The notes: generated by a model not told the origin, from the letters alone. 64,000 nucleotides of DNA from Methylobacterium ajmalii (GCF_016613415.1 NZ_JACWCT010000081.1:50382-114381); one strand, 5' to 3'; shown: positions 35,885 through 45,304, counted from the stretch's first letter. Made by a program: numbers and translations.

Positions 35885-36038
35885 CCGGGGCGCTGGTGCT
35901 GTCGCTCGGGCCGCGGGCAACGGAGTAGCCGCCACCGCATCCGGACAGGCCGCCCGGCCCGCCACGGGGGTCCATTCCGGGCTCGGCTCTCGCGGCCCCG
36001 GGATCAAACATCCAGGGCGAGCGACCCGGGAGCCGCCC

Positions 36039-37640
36039 TCAATTCCCCGGCTGCGAGGCGGCAACGCGGTTGCGGCCGTGCCCTTCGGTACGCTTGCCGG
36101 TCTCCGACGCCTTCTCGGCCGGCTTCGCTTCACCCGATTTGACCTCGCCGGATTTGGCCGCCGGCTTGCTCTCGGTCGACTTGCCCTCGGCCTTCTTGGC
36201 GCCCGCCGGATTGAGGCCCTCGACCTTCACGTCGGCCTTAGCGTTCGCCGCCGCCGGATGGGCGGTCGGAGCGGTGTGGAGGTGGGCGTTCACCTTCCTG
36301 GGCAAGGGCGCGGCCGGCGAGATCGCGGCGACCGGGGTGGCCTCCGCCGCCGGAAGGGCGGCCGGCGCAACCGGGGGCGCCGCGGGCGCGCCGCCGAACA
36401 GGTTGCCGAGGAGCTTGCGGTAGGCGGCGGGATCGCCGTCGGCGCTCGCCACGGTAATCGGGCCCGCCGGCGCCGATGGAGCCGCCGCGGCCTCGGCCGC
36501 CTCGCGGGTCGGGATCGGGGCCGGATTGGTCGCCGGGGCCGCGAAGGCGAGCGCGGTCGGCTTCACCGCCCCTAACTTGCCCTTCTCGTGCTTGGCGTCG
36601 ATCTTGGCGAGCAGGACCGGCTTCACCTTCGGCTCGATCGAGATCTCTTCCGGCGCCGCCGCCAGGGCCTCGGGCCGGCTGATGGTGCCCATGTTGGGCC
36701 GCGGCTGCGCCTGCTCGGCGAAGAGCTGGGTGCTCGGCGCGGTCTCGCGGAAGTACGGGTGCTGGCCGCCGTCCTGGTAGACGAGGCGGGTCGCCGCCGT
36801 GCCCTTGGCGACGAGCTCGGCCACCTCGACCTCGTCCTTCTGGCGCTTGGCGACGACGACCGGATCGACCTTCGGGCTGCAGGCGCCGGCCGCGGCGTCC
36901 TGGCCGCCGAAGACGTAGCGGGTGCCGCACACCCCGACCCGCGGCTCCTCGTGCAGGGCCTCGAAGTAGTCCGAGCCCTCCTTCAGGTTCCTCCAGAAGC
37001 CGATATTCGGGTCGTTGCGGAACTTGGCGAGGTTCTGCGCCGTCATCCGGAACGGATAGGACTGGAACTGGAACGCCCGCTGCCCGCCCGCGAAGGCCTC
37101 GCGGGCGATGGCGTAGATCTCGGCGATCGCCTCGTCGGTCATGGCGAAGCAGCCGGCCGACGAGCAGGTGCCGTGCACCATCAGGTAGCTGCCGGTGCGG
37201 CCGTTGGCCCGGTCGAAGGCGTTCGGGTAGCCGGTGTCGAACGACAGGTAGTAGGACGAGTTCGGGTTCATCTGCCCCATGGCGATGGGATAGAACCCTT
37301 CCGGCGCCTGGCGGTCGCCCTCCCGCACCTTCGGCCCGAGCTGGCCCGACCAGCGGCAGATCGGGTAGGTCTTGAGGAGCGCGTACTGCCCGTCGGGCCC
37401 GCGCTTCCAGACCTCCATCTCCGATTCCTTCTTGAAGGCGCGGATCAGGATCGGGTCGCGGGGCGACATGTTCTTGGCCGTCATCAGGGCGACGGTCTTC
37501 TGCGGGATCGGCTCACGGGCGCGGGCGGAGCCTGCGGCGGAGAACCCGGCATCCTGGCACGCCCCGAGGGACAGGGCGGCGGCCAACGCGCTCGCCGCCA
37601 GCACCGGACGCATCGCCAGACGTCTCGCCAGACGCACCAT
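36039..37640 (-). CDS. L,D-transpeptidase (YkuD/YafK-like) lipoprotein
   Basis: A 533-residue protein with a lipoprotein signal (PVLAASALAAALSLGAC, lipid Cys28). The catalytic domain at about 45-260 has the YkuD motif VHGTCSSAGCFAMTD with His156 and nucleophile Cys164, as in enzymes that make 3-3 peptidoglycan cross-links or attach or release Braun-type lipoproteins (YafK/DpaA group). The C-terminal half (about 330-533) is a long Ala/Pro/Lys-rich low-complexity region, probably spanning to the cell wall. The start is ATG 37640; 37613 is a possible shorter start. It stands alone between nhaA and accA. Confidence 0.82.
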   Translation of the reverse strand: MVRLARRLAMRPVLAASALAAALSLGACQDAGFSAAGSARAREPIPQKTVALMTAKNMSPRDPILIRAFKKESEMEVWKRGPDGQYALLKTYPICRWSGQLGPKVREGDRQAPEGFYPIAMGQMNPNSSYYLSFDTGYPNAFDRANGRTGSYLMVHGTCSSAGCFAMTDEAIAEIYAIAREAFAGGQRAFQFQSYPFRMTAQNLAKFRNDPNIGFWRNLKEGSDYFEALHEEPRVGVCGTRYVFGGQDAAAGACSPKVDPVVVAKRQKDEVEVAELVAKGTAATRLVYQDGGQHPYFRETAPSTQLFAEQAQPRPNMGTISRPEALAAAPEEISIEPKVKPVLLAKIDAKHEKGKLGAVKPTALAFAAPATNPAPIPTREAAEAAAAPSAPAGPITVASADGDPAAYRKLLGNLFGGAPAAPPVAPAALPAAEATPVAAISPAAPLPRKVNAHLHTAPTAHPAAANAKADVKVEGLNPAGAKKAEGKSTESKPAAKSGEVKSGEAKPAEKASETGKRTEGHGRNRVAASQPGN

Positions 37641-37945
37641 GGGACAACCCCGCCTTCCCGCTACAGACCCCGGCACCCTGACGCCGGGGACCGTTCTCCC
37701 CAACCCCATAGCTTCGTTAAACTTACCCGCCTCTTACCGCAAGAACGGTTAAGATTGCGCGGATTCGCTCAACAGGCGCGTCGGGCAAGACGCCGGCGCA
37801 TGACGGCACGGGGTTCACCCGCGAAGACATCGGCCGGGTCTTCGGCAAAACCAAGGCCGGGACGTGTCTGGCACGCGCCGGTTGTGCGGAGCTGTGGATC
37901 GCGGGGATACGGGGTGAGGGATACGGGACGCGGGGAGCGCCGGCG
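37641..37945. other. Intergenic region between LD-transpeptidase and accA
   Basis: About 305 bases with only shadow ORFs. It contains the promoter for the transpeptidase gene on the minus strand and the accA 3' end. No terminator with a T-run or other site was recognised. Confidence 0.4.
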
Positions 37946-38899
37946 CTACAGGCTGCGCCCGATCTCCAGGAACTTCTGGGCCCGCTTGTCCCGCAGGGCG
38001 TCGGCGTCGAGGGAGGCAAGCGGTTCGAGCGCGCCCGCGATCGCATCGCCGGTCGCCCGGATGGCCGCCTGGCCGTCGCGGTGGGCGCCGCCGGTGGGCT
38101 CGGGCACGATCGCGTCGATGACGCCGAGGCGCAACAGGTCCTGGGCGGTGATCTTCATCGCGGTCGCGGCGTCCTGGGCCCGGCCGGCGTCGCGCCAAAG
38201 GATCGAGGCGGCGCCCTCCGGCGAGATCACGCTGTAGATCGAGTGCTCGAGCATGAGCACCGTGTTGGCGGTGGCGAGCGCGATGGCGCCGCCCGAGCCG
38301 CCCTCGCCGATCACCACGGTGACGTTCGGGGTCGGCAGGCCGAGGCAGGCCTCTGTCGAGCGGGCGATGGCCTCGGCCTGGCCGCGCTCCTCCGCCTCGA
38401 TGCCCGGATAGGCGCCGGCGGTGTCGACGAAGGTGAGGACCGGCAGGCCGAAGCGGCCGGCGAGCCCCATCAGGCGCACCGCCTTGCGGTAGCCCTCGGG
38501 CTTGGCCATGCCGAAATTGTGCCGGATGCGCGCCTCGGTGTTGGCGCCCTTCTCCTGGCCGATGACGCAGACCGGCCGGCCGCGGAAGCGGCCGAAGCCG
38601 CCGACCACCGCCTCGTCCTCGCCGAACACCCGGTCGCCGGCCAGCGGCTGGAATTCCTCGATCAGGCCCGCGCAGTAATCGACGAAGTGGGGCCGCTGCG
38701 GATGGCGGGCGACCTGCGTCTTCTGCCAGGGGGTGAGACCGGCATAAAGCTCGGCCAGGGCCGCGGCGGCCTTGGCCTCGAGCCGGGTCACGTCCTCGCT
38801 GATCGCCACCGCGCCGTCGCGGTCGCCCAGCGCCCGCAATTCCTCGAGCTTCGCCTCGAGCTCGGCGACGGGCTTTTCGAAGTCGAGGTAGGAGCGCAT
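37946..38899 (-). CDS. accA: Acetyl-CoA carboxylase carboxyltransferase subunit alpha
   Basis: Transfers carboxyl from carboxybiotin to acetyl-CoA, giving malonyl-CoA for fatty-acid synthesis, together with AccD. The 317-residue length is normal. It begins MRSYLDFEKPVAELEAKLEEL and contains VIGQEKGANTEARIRHNFGMAKPEGYRKAVRLM and FVDTAGAYPGIEAEERGQAEAIARS, typical of AccA. I chose ATG 38899; the frame is open to 39103 but the extra N terminus is not conserved-looking. AGG is five bases upstream. Divergent from the patatin gene. Confidence 0.97.
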   Translation of the reverse strand: MRSYLDFEKPVAELEAKLEELRALGDRDGAVAISEDVTRLEAKAAAALAELYAGLTPWQKTQVARHPQRPHFVDYCAGLIEEFQPLAGDRVFGEDEAVVGGFGRFRGRPVCVIGQEKGANTEARIRHNFGMAKPEGYRKAVRLMGLAGRFGLPVLTFVDTAGAYPGIEAEERGQAEAIARSTEACLGLPTPNVTVVIGEGGSGGAIALATANTVLMLEHSIYSVISPEGAASILWRDAGRAQDAATAMKITAQDLLRLGVIDAIVPEPTGGAHRDGQAAIRATGDAIAGALEPLASLDADALRDKRAQKFLEIGRSL

Positions 38900-39202
38900 C
38901 GGGACCTGTGTTGTGTCGGGCCGCATCGCGGTGGCTTTTTGCGCGAGGCGCGGGGTCTTTGGCACGGCGGCCGGCCCGGTCCTGACGTCCGGGCCGGGCG
39001 GCGCGGAGGGTTGGCGGAGGGGCCGGCGCATGTCAACCCGCGAGGCTGCGGCCGAGGCAGCGCCCGGCCGCGGCGCGAAAAGGCGGCGGGCCGCGCAAGG
39101 CAAGGCTTGTCTTGCGGCACTGCACCATCATCTTACGGCCGGGACGGACGCGGCTGCCCCCGTGGCCGAAGGTCCCCCTGCCGAAGGTCCCCTGGAGACG
39201 CC
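38900..39202. other. Divergent promoter region, accA and patatin operon
   Basis: About 300 GC-rich bases between divergent genes. No gene, clear promoter pair or strong hairpin was recognised. Confidence 0.4.
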
Positions 39203-40330
39203 ATGGACGAGCCGGAGCGGGCGGAACGCGACGAGTGCCGGGTGCTGGTGCTCCAGGGCGGCGGGGCGCTCGGCGCCTACCAGGCCGGCATCGCCGAGGC
39301 GATGCAGGAGGCGGCGCTCTCGCCCGAATGGGTCGCCGGCATCTCGATCGGGGCGATCAACGCCGCGCTGATCGCCGGCAACCCGCCGGAGCGGCGCGTC
39401 GAGCGGCTGCGCGCGTTCTGGGACAAGGTGTCGTCCGGCATCATCGTCTCGCCGTGGTTTCCCGGCGAGCAGGCCCGGGAGGTGTTCAACGCCTGGAGCG
39501 CCGCCTTCGGGGCGGCGGTGGGCGTGCCGGGCTTCTTCGCGCCGCGCTGGCCGCCGGCCGCGCTCTACCCGCCGGGCGCCCCCCAGGCGCTGAGCTACTA
39601 CGACACCGCCCCCTTACGGCAGACGCTCGAGGAGCTGATCGACTTCGACCGGATCAACCGGCGCGAGACCCGGCTCAGCGTCGGCGCGGTCAACGTCCGC
39701 ACCGGCAACTTCGTCTATTTCGACAACCACCGCGATCGGATCGGGCCCGAGCACGTCATGGCCTCGGGCGCGCTGCCGCCGGGCTTCCCGCCGGTCGAGA
39801 TCGACGGCGAGCCGTACTGGGACGGCGGCATCGTCTCGAACACGCCGCTGCAATACGTGCTCGACGAGGAGCGGGCGCGCGACCTCGCGGTGTTCCAGGT
39901 CGACCTGTTCAGCGCCCGCGGGCCGGTGCCCCGCACCCTGGCGGAGGCGGCCGAGCGCGAGAAGGACATCCGCTTCTCGAGCCGCACCCGCCTCAACACC
40001 GACGACCAGATCGAGATCCACCGCGCCAAGACCGCGTTCCGGCGCCTGTTCGACAAGCTGCCGCCGGAGCTGCGCCAGGACCCGGACGTCGCGTTCCTCG
40101 CCGAGGTCAGCCACCAGAACGCGGTGACGATCCTGCAGCTGATCTACCGCGCCAAGAACTACGAGAGCGACGCCAAGGACTACGAGTTCTCGCGCGCCAC
40201 CATGCTGGAGCACTGGAAGGCCGGGCGCCACGACATGCGCCGCTCGCTGCGCCACCGGCGCTGGATCGAGCGCTGCCGGCCCGACCAGGGCGTGACCGTG
40301 TTCGACCTCACCCGCGACGCGCGGGACTGA
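39203..40330 (+). CDS. Patatin-like phospholipase (DUF3734 type)
   Basis: A 375-residue serine hydrolase. The oxyanion loop is LVLQGGGALGAYQAGIAEAM, the nucleophile elbow is VAGISIGAINAALIAG (Ser48), and the Asp of the dyad is in YWDGGIVSNTPL. A C-terminal extension of about 120 residues (AVTILQLIYRAKNYESDAKDYEFSRATMLEHW) is the DUF3734 domain, which often accompanies bdhA in PHB-making alphaproteobacteria. It may release lipids or hydroxyacids. GGAG lies six bases before ATG 39203. First gene of a run with acetoacetate decarboxylase (23-base gap) and 3-hydroxybutyrate dehydrogenase. Confidence 0.9.
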   Translation: MDEPERAERDECRVLVLQGGGALGAYQAGIAEAMQEAALSPEWVAGISIGAINAALIAGNPPERRVERLRAFWDKVSSGIIVSPWFPGEQAREVFNAWSAAFGAAVGVPGFFAPRWPPAALYPPGAPQALSYYDTAPLRQTLEELIDFDRINRRETRLSVGAVNVRTGNFVYFDNHRDRIGPEHVMASGALPPGFPPVEIDGEPYWDGGIVSNTPLQYVLDEERARDLAVFQVDLFSARGPVPRTLAEAAEREKDIRFSSRTRLNTDDQIEIHRAKTAFRRLFDKLPPELRQDPDVAFLAEVSHQNAVTILQLIYRAKNYESDAKDYEFSRATMLEHWKAGRHDMRRSLRHRRWIERCRPDQGVTVFDLTRDARD

Positions 40331-40353
40331 GCTTTTGAAGGAAGGGACGCCGC

Positions 40354-41097
40354 ATGACCCGCGACGAGATCCTGAAGGCCCCCTCGATGCCGGCCTTCAG
40401 CCCGAGCTACCCGCACGGGCCCTACCGGTTCATGCGGCGCGAATACCTCATCATCACCTACGAGACCGACCCGGAGGCTTTGCGCGCCGCGCTCCCCGAG
40501 CCGCTGGAGCCGGCGCCCGGCAACCTCGCCTTCTACGAGTGGATGAAGATGCCGGATTCCTCCGGCTTCGGCGATTACGAGGAGAGCGGCTCGGCCATCG
40601 TCGCGAGCTACAAGGGCGAGCCCTGCAACTACTCGGTCCAGATGTACCTCGACGACGAGCCGCCGATCACCGCCGGCCGCGAGATCTGGGGCTTCCCGAA
40701 GAAGTACGGGGTGCCCCGGCTCAAGGTGACGAAGGACACGCTGACCGGCACCCTGCACTACGACGACGAGCGGGTGGCGATGGGCACGATGACCTACAAG
40801 CACCGCAGCCTGGAGGACCAGCTCGACAAGGTCCGCGAGGGCATCGGCCAGCTCAACGTCAACCTGAAGTTGATCCCCGACGTCGATGGCGGGGTGAAGG
40901 TGGCGCAGCTCGTCGGCTACCGGCTGCAGGACATCCGGGTCCACGGTGCCTGGGAGGGCGACGCGCGGCTGCACCTCATCCCCCACGTCAATTGCCGCGT
41001 CGCCGACCTGCCGGTGCGCCGGATCGTGCGGGCGCGCCACCAGATCGTCGACTTCACCCTGCCGTACGGCCACGTGCTGCACGATTACCTGGCCTGA
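40354..41097 (+). CDS. adc: Acetoacetate decarboxylase
   Basis: Decarboxylates acetoacetate to acetone and CO2 by Schiff-base chemistry. The 247-residue protein is the normal length and has the active-site stretch GREIWGFPKKYGVP with adjacent Lys116-Lys117, matching the Lys115/Lys116 pair of the clostridial enzyme. The Arg/Glu environment in ENxxxREIWGFPKK is largely kept (PPITAGREIWGFPKK). Preceded by GAAGGGACG at the ribosome site. Its neighbours convert hydroxybutyrate to acetoacetate, so it may dispose of or regulate that pool. Confidence 0.92.
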   Translation: MTRDEILKAPSMPAFSPSYPHGPYRFMRREYLIITYETDPEALRAALPEPLEPAPGNLAFYEWMKMPDSSGFGDYEESGSAIVASYKGEPCNYSVQMYLDDEPPITAGREIWGFPKKYGVPRLKVTKDTLTGTLHYDDERVAMGTMTYKHRSLEDQLDKVREGIGQLNVNLKLIPDVDGGVKVAQLVGYRLQDIRVHGAWEGDARLHLIPHVNCRVADLPVRRIVRARHQIVDFTLPYGHVLHDYLA

Positions 41098-41134
41098 TAC
41101 GAGATCCGGAAGATGACTTCCTGATCTCGTATCA
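41095..41134 (+). repeat. Hairpin overlapping the adc stop codon
   Basis: TGATACGAGATC (41095-41106) pairs exactly with GATCTCGTATCA (41123-41134), with an inner GGAAG/CTTCC pair around ATGA. The stem begins with the TGA stop of adc. No T-run follows, so an mRNA 3'-end stabiliser or attenuation site is more likely than a simple terminator. Confidence 0.6.
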
Positions 41135-41244
41135 CCAGCCAGCGCGGCGCCTGAGCGAAGCCGCTTTCCGCATCGCGAAGCGATCAATCGGAAAGCGTAT
41201 GAGACCGTTCACCCCGAAAGCCCCCGATCCCCGGAGAGTGTCCC

Positions 41245-42030
41245 ATGTCGCTGCAATCCAAGACCGCCCTCGTCACCGGCTCGACCAGCGGCATCGGCCT
41301 CGCCATCGCGAAGGCGCTGGCCGGCGCCGGCGCCAACGTGGTGCTCAACGGCTTCGGCAAGCCGGGCGCCATCGAGGCGGCGCGCTCGGGCATCGAATCC
41401 GAGTTCGGCGTGAAGGCGCATTACTCGGGCGCCGACATGACCAAGCCCGAGGAGATCGCCGCGATGGTGGCGCAGGCCGAGCAGGCCTTCGGCGCGGTCG
41501 ACATTCTGGTCAACAATGCCGGCATCCAGTTCGTCTCGGCGATCGACGAGTTCCCGATCGAGAAGTGGGACCAGATCATCGCGATCAACCTGTCCTCGGC
41601 CTTCCACACCATGCGGGCGGCGATCCCCGGCATGAAGAAGAAGGGCTGGGGTCGGATCATCAACACCGCGTCGGCGCATTCCCTCGTCGCCTCGCCCTAC
41701 AAGTCGGCCTACGTGGCGGCCAAGCACGGCATCGCCGGCCTGACCAAGACCGCGGCGCTGGAGCTCGCCACCCACAAGATCACCGTCAACTGCATCTCCC
41801 CCGGCTACGTCTGGACGCCGCTGGTCGAGGCCCAGATCCCCGACACCATGAAGGCCCGCGGCCTGACCAAGGACCAGGTCATCGACGAGGTGCTGCTGAA
41901 GGCCCAGCCGACCAAGGAGTTCGTCACCGTCGAGCAGGTCGGGGCGCTGGCCGCCTTCCTGTGCACCGATGCCGCGAGCCAGATCACCGGCGCCAACCTG
42001 CCGGTGGACGGCGGCTGGACGGCGCAGTAG
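41245..42030 (+). CDS. bdhA: D-3-hydroxybutyrate dehydrogenase
   Basis: Oxidises D-3-hydroxybutyrate to acetoacetate with NAD, in breakdown of polyhydroxybutyrate. A 261-residue SDR with cofactor motif TGSTSGIGLAIAKAL, NNAG, catalytic Ser143, Tyr156 and Lys160 (SAHSLVASPYKSAYVAAKHG), and the BdhA-specific features IQFVSAIDEFPIEKWDQIIAINLSSAF and CISPGYVWTPLVEAQIPD. GGAGAG precedes ATG 41245. Third gene after patatin and adc; a hairpin separates it from adc, so expression may be partly independent. Confidence 0.95.
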   Translation: MSLQSKTALVTGSTSGIGLAIAKALAGAGANVVLNGFGKPGAIEAARSGIESEFGVKAHYSGADMTKPEEIAAMVAQAEQAFGAVDILVNNAGIQFVSAIDEFPIEKWDQIIAINLSSAFHTMRAAIPGMKKKGWGRIINTASAHSLVASPYKSAYVAAKHGIAGLTKTAALELATHKITVNCISPGYVWTPLVEAQIPDTMKARGLTKDQVIDEVLLKAQPTKEFVTVEQVGALAAFLCTDAASQITGANLPVDGGWTAQ

Positions 42031-42969
42031 CGGGACGGCAGTTCGGGCCGGATCGGGGCATCCCGTTCGGCCGGGATCGCGCCGGCATGCGCCGGGGATC
42101 TACAGCCGTCGTCTTGCCGCCTGACGGTGATCGGAGCGAGCGTTCTCCGACGCGGCGGGTCCCGCTTCGTCGGAGAGCGCCGTAAAATCATAGACTTGGA
42201 ACAGCTCCCAGCCGTAACGCCAAGGTACACGATGCAGGCGCGACGGCCGGGAGCGCCCCCCCTCCCCCCTCTGCGGGGGAGGGTGCCCCACGGAGTGGGG
42301 CGAGAGAGGGGCAGCGCGACGCTGATCCAGATGGCGACCGTCATCATGGTCGCGACCTCTCCGGAAGCGGCGTCCCCTCTCCCGGCCTGCTCCGCAGGCC
42401 AACCTCCCCCGCGGAGGGGGGAGGGGTTCCCCTCTCGGCCGTCGCGCCTGCACCGCATAACCTGCCGCGTCGTATGCCGTGCGGCCACTCGATCAGGCGC
42501 CGCTGTCGCGTCGAGATCCCTGAGCCGTCCTTCTCTGTCAGTCCGTCATTGACGAACCGGCGTTTCAGAATGAGATCAGTGGTCAGACATAAGAATCAAA
42601 GGACTAATTTATCTATCGATTTAAAGAATATACGCCCTCGCGCCACCGTCGAATTTCTCTGCGCGACGCGGGCAGGCCGGCTCCGCCGACCCAACCGTTA
42701 CGTCATGGGCCAGCTCGCCCTATCTGCCGGCCTGTGCGCCCCACCACAGTTCATCGCTTGCGTCGCCCCCGTGCGATCCGGCCCCTCCCCCGCCCCCTTC
42801 ATGCCTCGACCGCAAGTCGCCCGTCGCGCGAGCGGCGTTCTTCCGTTGCGTTACGGACTCTTAATGTTCCGGACAGGCAACCCAGATCCTGAGAGCGTAT
42901 TATCACGATGTAGACGATGCGTTGATGTCGCAAATACAGATCGACATCAGCTCAAGAGGAGGCACCATC
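42031..42969. other. Long intergenic region with inverted repeat
   Basis: About 940 bases without a credible gene. The left part holds the large inverted repeat at 42233-42452. The part around 42550-42650 is less GC-rich. ORFs crossing it (for example 42474-43145) have no start signal and continue as a shadow into the YfdX gene. The last 100 bases lead to the YfdX ribosome site. Confidence 0.5.
42233..42452. repeat. About 220-bp inverted repeat, dispersed-element type
   Basis: The ends TGCAGGCGCGACGGCCG (42233-42249) and CGGCCGTCGCGCCTGCA (42436-42452) are exact complements. Inside are CCCTCCCCC, CTCTGCGGGGGAGG and GAGAGGGG blocks on the left and CCCCTCTCCC, CCCCGCGGAGGGGGGAGGGG on the right, a pattern common in intergenic repeats of alphaproteobacteria. 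It has no coding capacity, consistent with a MITE-like or REP-like element. Confidence 0.7.
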
Positions 42970-43776
42970 ATGTTCTCTCGCAAGTCTCTCGCCGCCGCCC
43001 TCGTCGCCACCACGGTCCTCGGCGGAGCCGCCTATGCGGCCGAGCAGGCGACCAAGCCCGCGGTGGTGCAGGAGAGCGCGGCCCAGAAAGCGGTCGACAA
43101 GGATGTCGGCAAGCTGTCGAAGGACGGGGCCCAGGCCTTCCGTGACATGCACCTTGCCCGCATCGCCATCTTCGACGCCGATCCCGCCCAGGCCAAGAGC
43201 CTGATCGGCAAGGCGCAGGCCGCCCTGGCCAAGGCGAAGACCGACGACGCCGTGTTCACCAAGGCGGAGGCCGAGCTGAAGACGCCGGCCGAGATGGCGG
43301 TCGCGAAGGACAAGACCGCGACCGACAAGACGGCGGCCGCGGACACGACCGCCAAGGACACGACCACCAAGAGCAACGACAAGGTGGCGTGGGTGCCGGT
43401 CGACGCCCAGATGACGCTGGGCGAGGACTTCGTGGCGACGCCCGAGAAGGCCGCGGCGGTGACCGAGGCGAACAAGAGCCTGGCCAAGGGCGATCAGAAG
43501 TCGGCGGTCGAGAAATTGAAGCTCGCCCATGTCGACGTGAACTTCGTCATGGCGGTGATGCCCCTCGACAAGACCGCCGCCGATGTGAACCAGGCCGCCA
43601 CGCTGATCGGCCAGGGCAAGTACTACGAGGCGAACGCGGCCCTGAAGACCGCCGAGGACGGGATGCGCTTCGACGTGATCGACGCCGTCGGCCTGCCGCA
43701 GAAGGCCGCCGCCACCGGCAGCACCAAGACCGCCGCGCCGGCTCCCGCCCACGCCGACGGCAAGGCTGCCAAGTAA
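42970..43776 (+). CDS. YfdX family periplasmic protein
   Basis: A 268-residue protein with a signal peptide (MFSRKSLAAALVATTVLGGAAYAA) and the YfdX fold: DVGKLSKDGAQAFRDMHLARIAIFDADPAQAKSLIGKAQAALAKAK near the N terminus and the C-terminal helical half. The middle (about 105-140) is a Lys/Thr/Asp-rich linker (KDKTATDKTAAADTTAKDTTTK). YfdX proteins are linked to acid and multidrug tolerance in enterobacteria and can form ligand-binding oligomers; the role here is not known. ATG 42970 has AGGAGG seven bases upstream. Confidence 0.88.
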   Translation: MFSRKSLAAALVATTVLGGAAYAAEQATKPAVVQESAAQKAVDKDVGKLSKDGAQAFRDMHLARIAIFDADPAQAKSLIGKAQAALAKAKTDDAVFTKAEAELKTPAEMAVAKDKTATDKTAAADTTAKDTTTKSNDKVAWVPVDAQMTLGEDFVATPEKAAAVTEANKSLAKGDQKSAVEKLKLAHVDVNFVMAVMPLDKTAADVNQAATLIGQGKYYEANAALKTAEDGMRFDVIDAVGLPQKAAATGSTKTAAPAPAHADGKAAK

Positions 43777-43817
43777 GCGAGCGGAGGTAAGGGAGGGCAA
43801 GTAAGGGAGTGATGGAC

Positions 43818-43843
43818 GAGGGCGCCCGGGACCGGGCGCCCTC
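43818..43843. terminator. Strong hairpin between convergent YfdX and gpmA genes
   Basis: GAGGGCGCCCGG (43818-43829) and CCGGGCGCCCTC (43832-43843) form a 12-bp perfect stem with a GA centre, in the 74-base gap between the two stops. Likely bidirectional terminator although no long T-run follows. Confidence 0.65.
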
Positions 43844-43850
43844 CCCTGAC

Positions 43851-44474
43851 TCAGTCGCGGTCGAGGACGTCCTTAGTCTCGACGGTGGTGTCGCCCTTGA
43901 GCCGGTAGACCAGCGGCACGCCGGTATGCAGCTCGAGGCCCGGGATCGTCTCGGTGGTGAGCCCGTCGAGCACCATCACCAGGGCGCGCAGCGAGTTGCC
44001 GTGGGCGGCGACCAGCACGCGCTCGCCGCGCATCACCCGGGGCAGGATCTCCCGCATGGTGTAGGGCAGTACCCGGGCCACGGTGTCCTTCAGGCTCTCG
44101 CCGCCGGGCGGAGGCACGTCGTAGGAGCGGCGCCACACGTGGACCTGCTCCTCGCCCCACTTGGCGCGGGCGTCGTCCTTGTTGAGGCCCGACAGGTCGC
44201 CGTAGTCGCGCTCGTTGAGGGCGGCGTCGGAATGGGTTGTCAGGCCGGACTGGCCGAGCTCCTCCAGGATCAGCGCGCAGGTGCGCTGGGCCCGGCCGAG
44301 GTCCGAGGTGAAGGCGACGTCGAACTGCACGCCCTTCGCCTTCAGCCGCCGACCGGCCGCCCGCGCCTCCTCGACGCCGAGCTCGGTGAGCCCGGGGTCC
44401 TTCCAGCCGGTGAACAGGTTCTTCAGGTTCCACTCGCTCTGGCCGTGGCGCGCGAGGACGAGAAGACGCTCCAT
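43851..44474 (-). CDS. gpmA: 2,3-bisphosphoglycerate-dependent phosphoglycerate mutase
   Basis: Interconverts 3- and 2-phosphoglycerate in glycolysis and gluconeogenesis. The 207-residue protein opens [33 protein letters not shown] with the phosphorylated His10, has [28 protein letters not shown] and the second His in [14 protein letters not shown]. This is the short alphaproteobacterial GpmA form. ATG 44474 begins the conserved RHG domain. It lies 32 bases after dapB on the same strand, probably one operon. Confidence 0.95.
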   Translation of the reverse strand: MERLLVLARHGQSEWNLKNLFTGWKDPGLTELGVEEARAAGRRLKAKGVQFDVAFTSDLGRAQRTCALILEELGQSGLTTHSDAALNERDYGDLSGLNKDDARAKWGEEQVHVWRRSYDVPPPGGESLKDTVARVLPYTMREILPRVMRGERVLVAAHGNSLRALVMVLDGLTTETIPGLELHTGVPLVYRLKGDTTVETKDVLDRD

Positions 44475-44506
44475 GATGCGATTCGCTCCGTTTCGAGAAA
44501 AAGGGG

Positions 44507-45304
44507 TCAGAGGCCCAGCACGTCGTCCATGCCGTAGAAGCCGGGCTCGCGGGACTGGGCCCACAGGGCGGCCTTGACGGCGCCGGCGGCGAACAGCCCG
44601 CGGTCGCTCGCCAGGTGGGTGAGCTCGATGCGCTCGCCGGCCCCGGCGAAGATCACGCTGTGCTCGCCGACCACGCTGCCGCCGCGCAGGGTGGCAAAGC
44701 CGATCGTGCCGGGCTCGCGGGCGCCGGTATGGCCGTCGCGCACCGCGACCTTGCGGTCGGCGAGCGCGACGTTGCGGCCCTGCGCCGCCGCCTCGCCGAG
44801 GAGCAGCGCCGTGCCGGAGGGCGCGTCCACCTTGTGGCGGTGGTGCATCTCCAGGATCTCGATGTCGTACTCGTCGCCGAGCGTCGCCGCGACCTTGCGC
44901 ACGAGGCCCGCCAGCAGGTTGACCCCGAGCGACATGTTGCCCGACTGCACGATGCGGGCGTGGAACGACGCCGCCTTGAGCTTGGCGAAATCATTCGGCG
45001 AAAGGCCGGTGGTGCCGACGACGTGGACGATGCGGGCCTGGGCGGCGAGCTCGGCGTAGAACACGGTCGCGGCCGGCGCGGTGAAATCGAGAACGCCGTC
45101 GGCCTCGGCGAAGGCGGGCAGCGGGTCGTCGGTGACCGGCACGCCGAGCGGCGGCAGGCCGGCGAGCGCGCCCGCATCCTGACCGAGCGCCGGCGAGCCC
45201 TCGCGCTCGATCGCGCCCGAGAGCGTGCAGCCCTCGGCCTCGGCGACGGCCTGGATCAGCATCCGGCCCATCCGCCCGGAGGCGCCGACGACGACGAGAC
45301 GCAT
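44507..45304 (-). CDS. dapB: 4-hydroxy-tetrahydrodipicolinate reductase
   Basis: NAD(P)H-dependent reductase of the diaminopimelate/lysine pathway. The 265-residue protein has the nucleotide motif [32 protein letters not shown] and the catalytic [20 protein letters not shown] (His-His and Lys of the active site). All are standard. Cotranscribed with gpmA downstream, and divergent from the alpha/beta hydrolase gene. Confidence 0.97.
   Translation of the reverse strand: MRLVVVGASGRMGRMLIQAVAEAEGCTLSGAIEREGSPALGQDAGALAGLPPLGVPVTDDPLPAFAEADGVLDFTAPAATVFYAELAAQARIVHVVGTTGLSPNDFAKLKAASFHARIVQSGNMSLGVNLLAGLVRKVAATLGDEYDIEILEMHHRHKVDAPSGTALLLGEAAAQGRNVALADRKVAVRDGHTGAREPGTIGFATLRGGSVVGEHSVIFAGAGERIELTHLASDRGLFAAGAVKAALWAQSREPGFYGMDDVLGL

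Noticed and set aside
42474..43145. 223-codon ORF upstream of and overlapping the YfdX gene
   Set aside because: No ribosome site, Arg-rich and overlaps the start of a well-supported gene in another frame.
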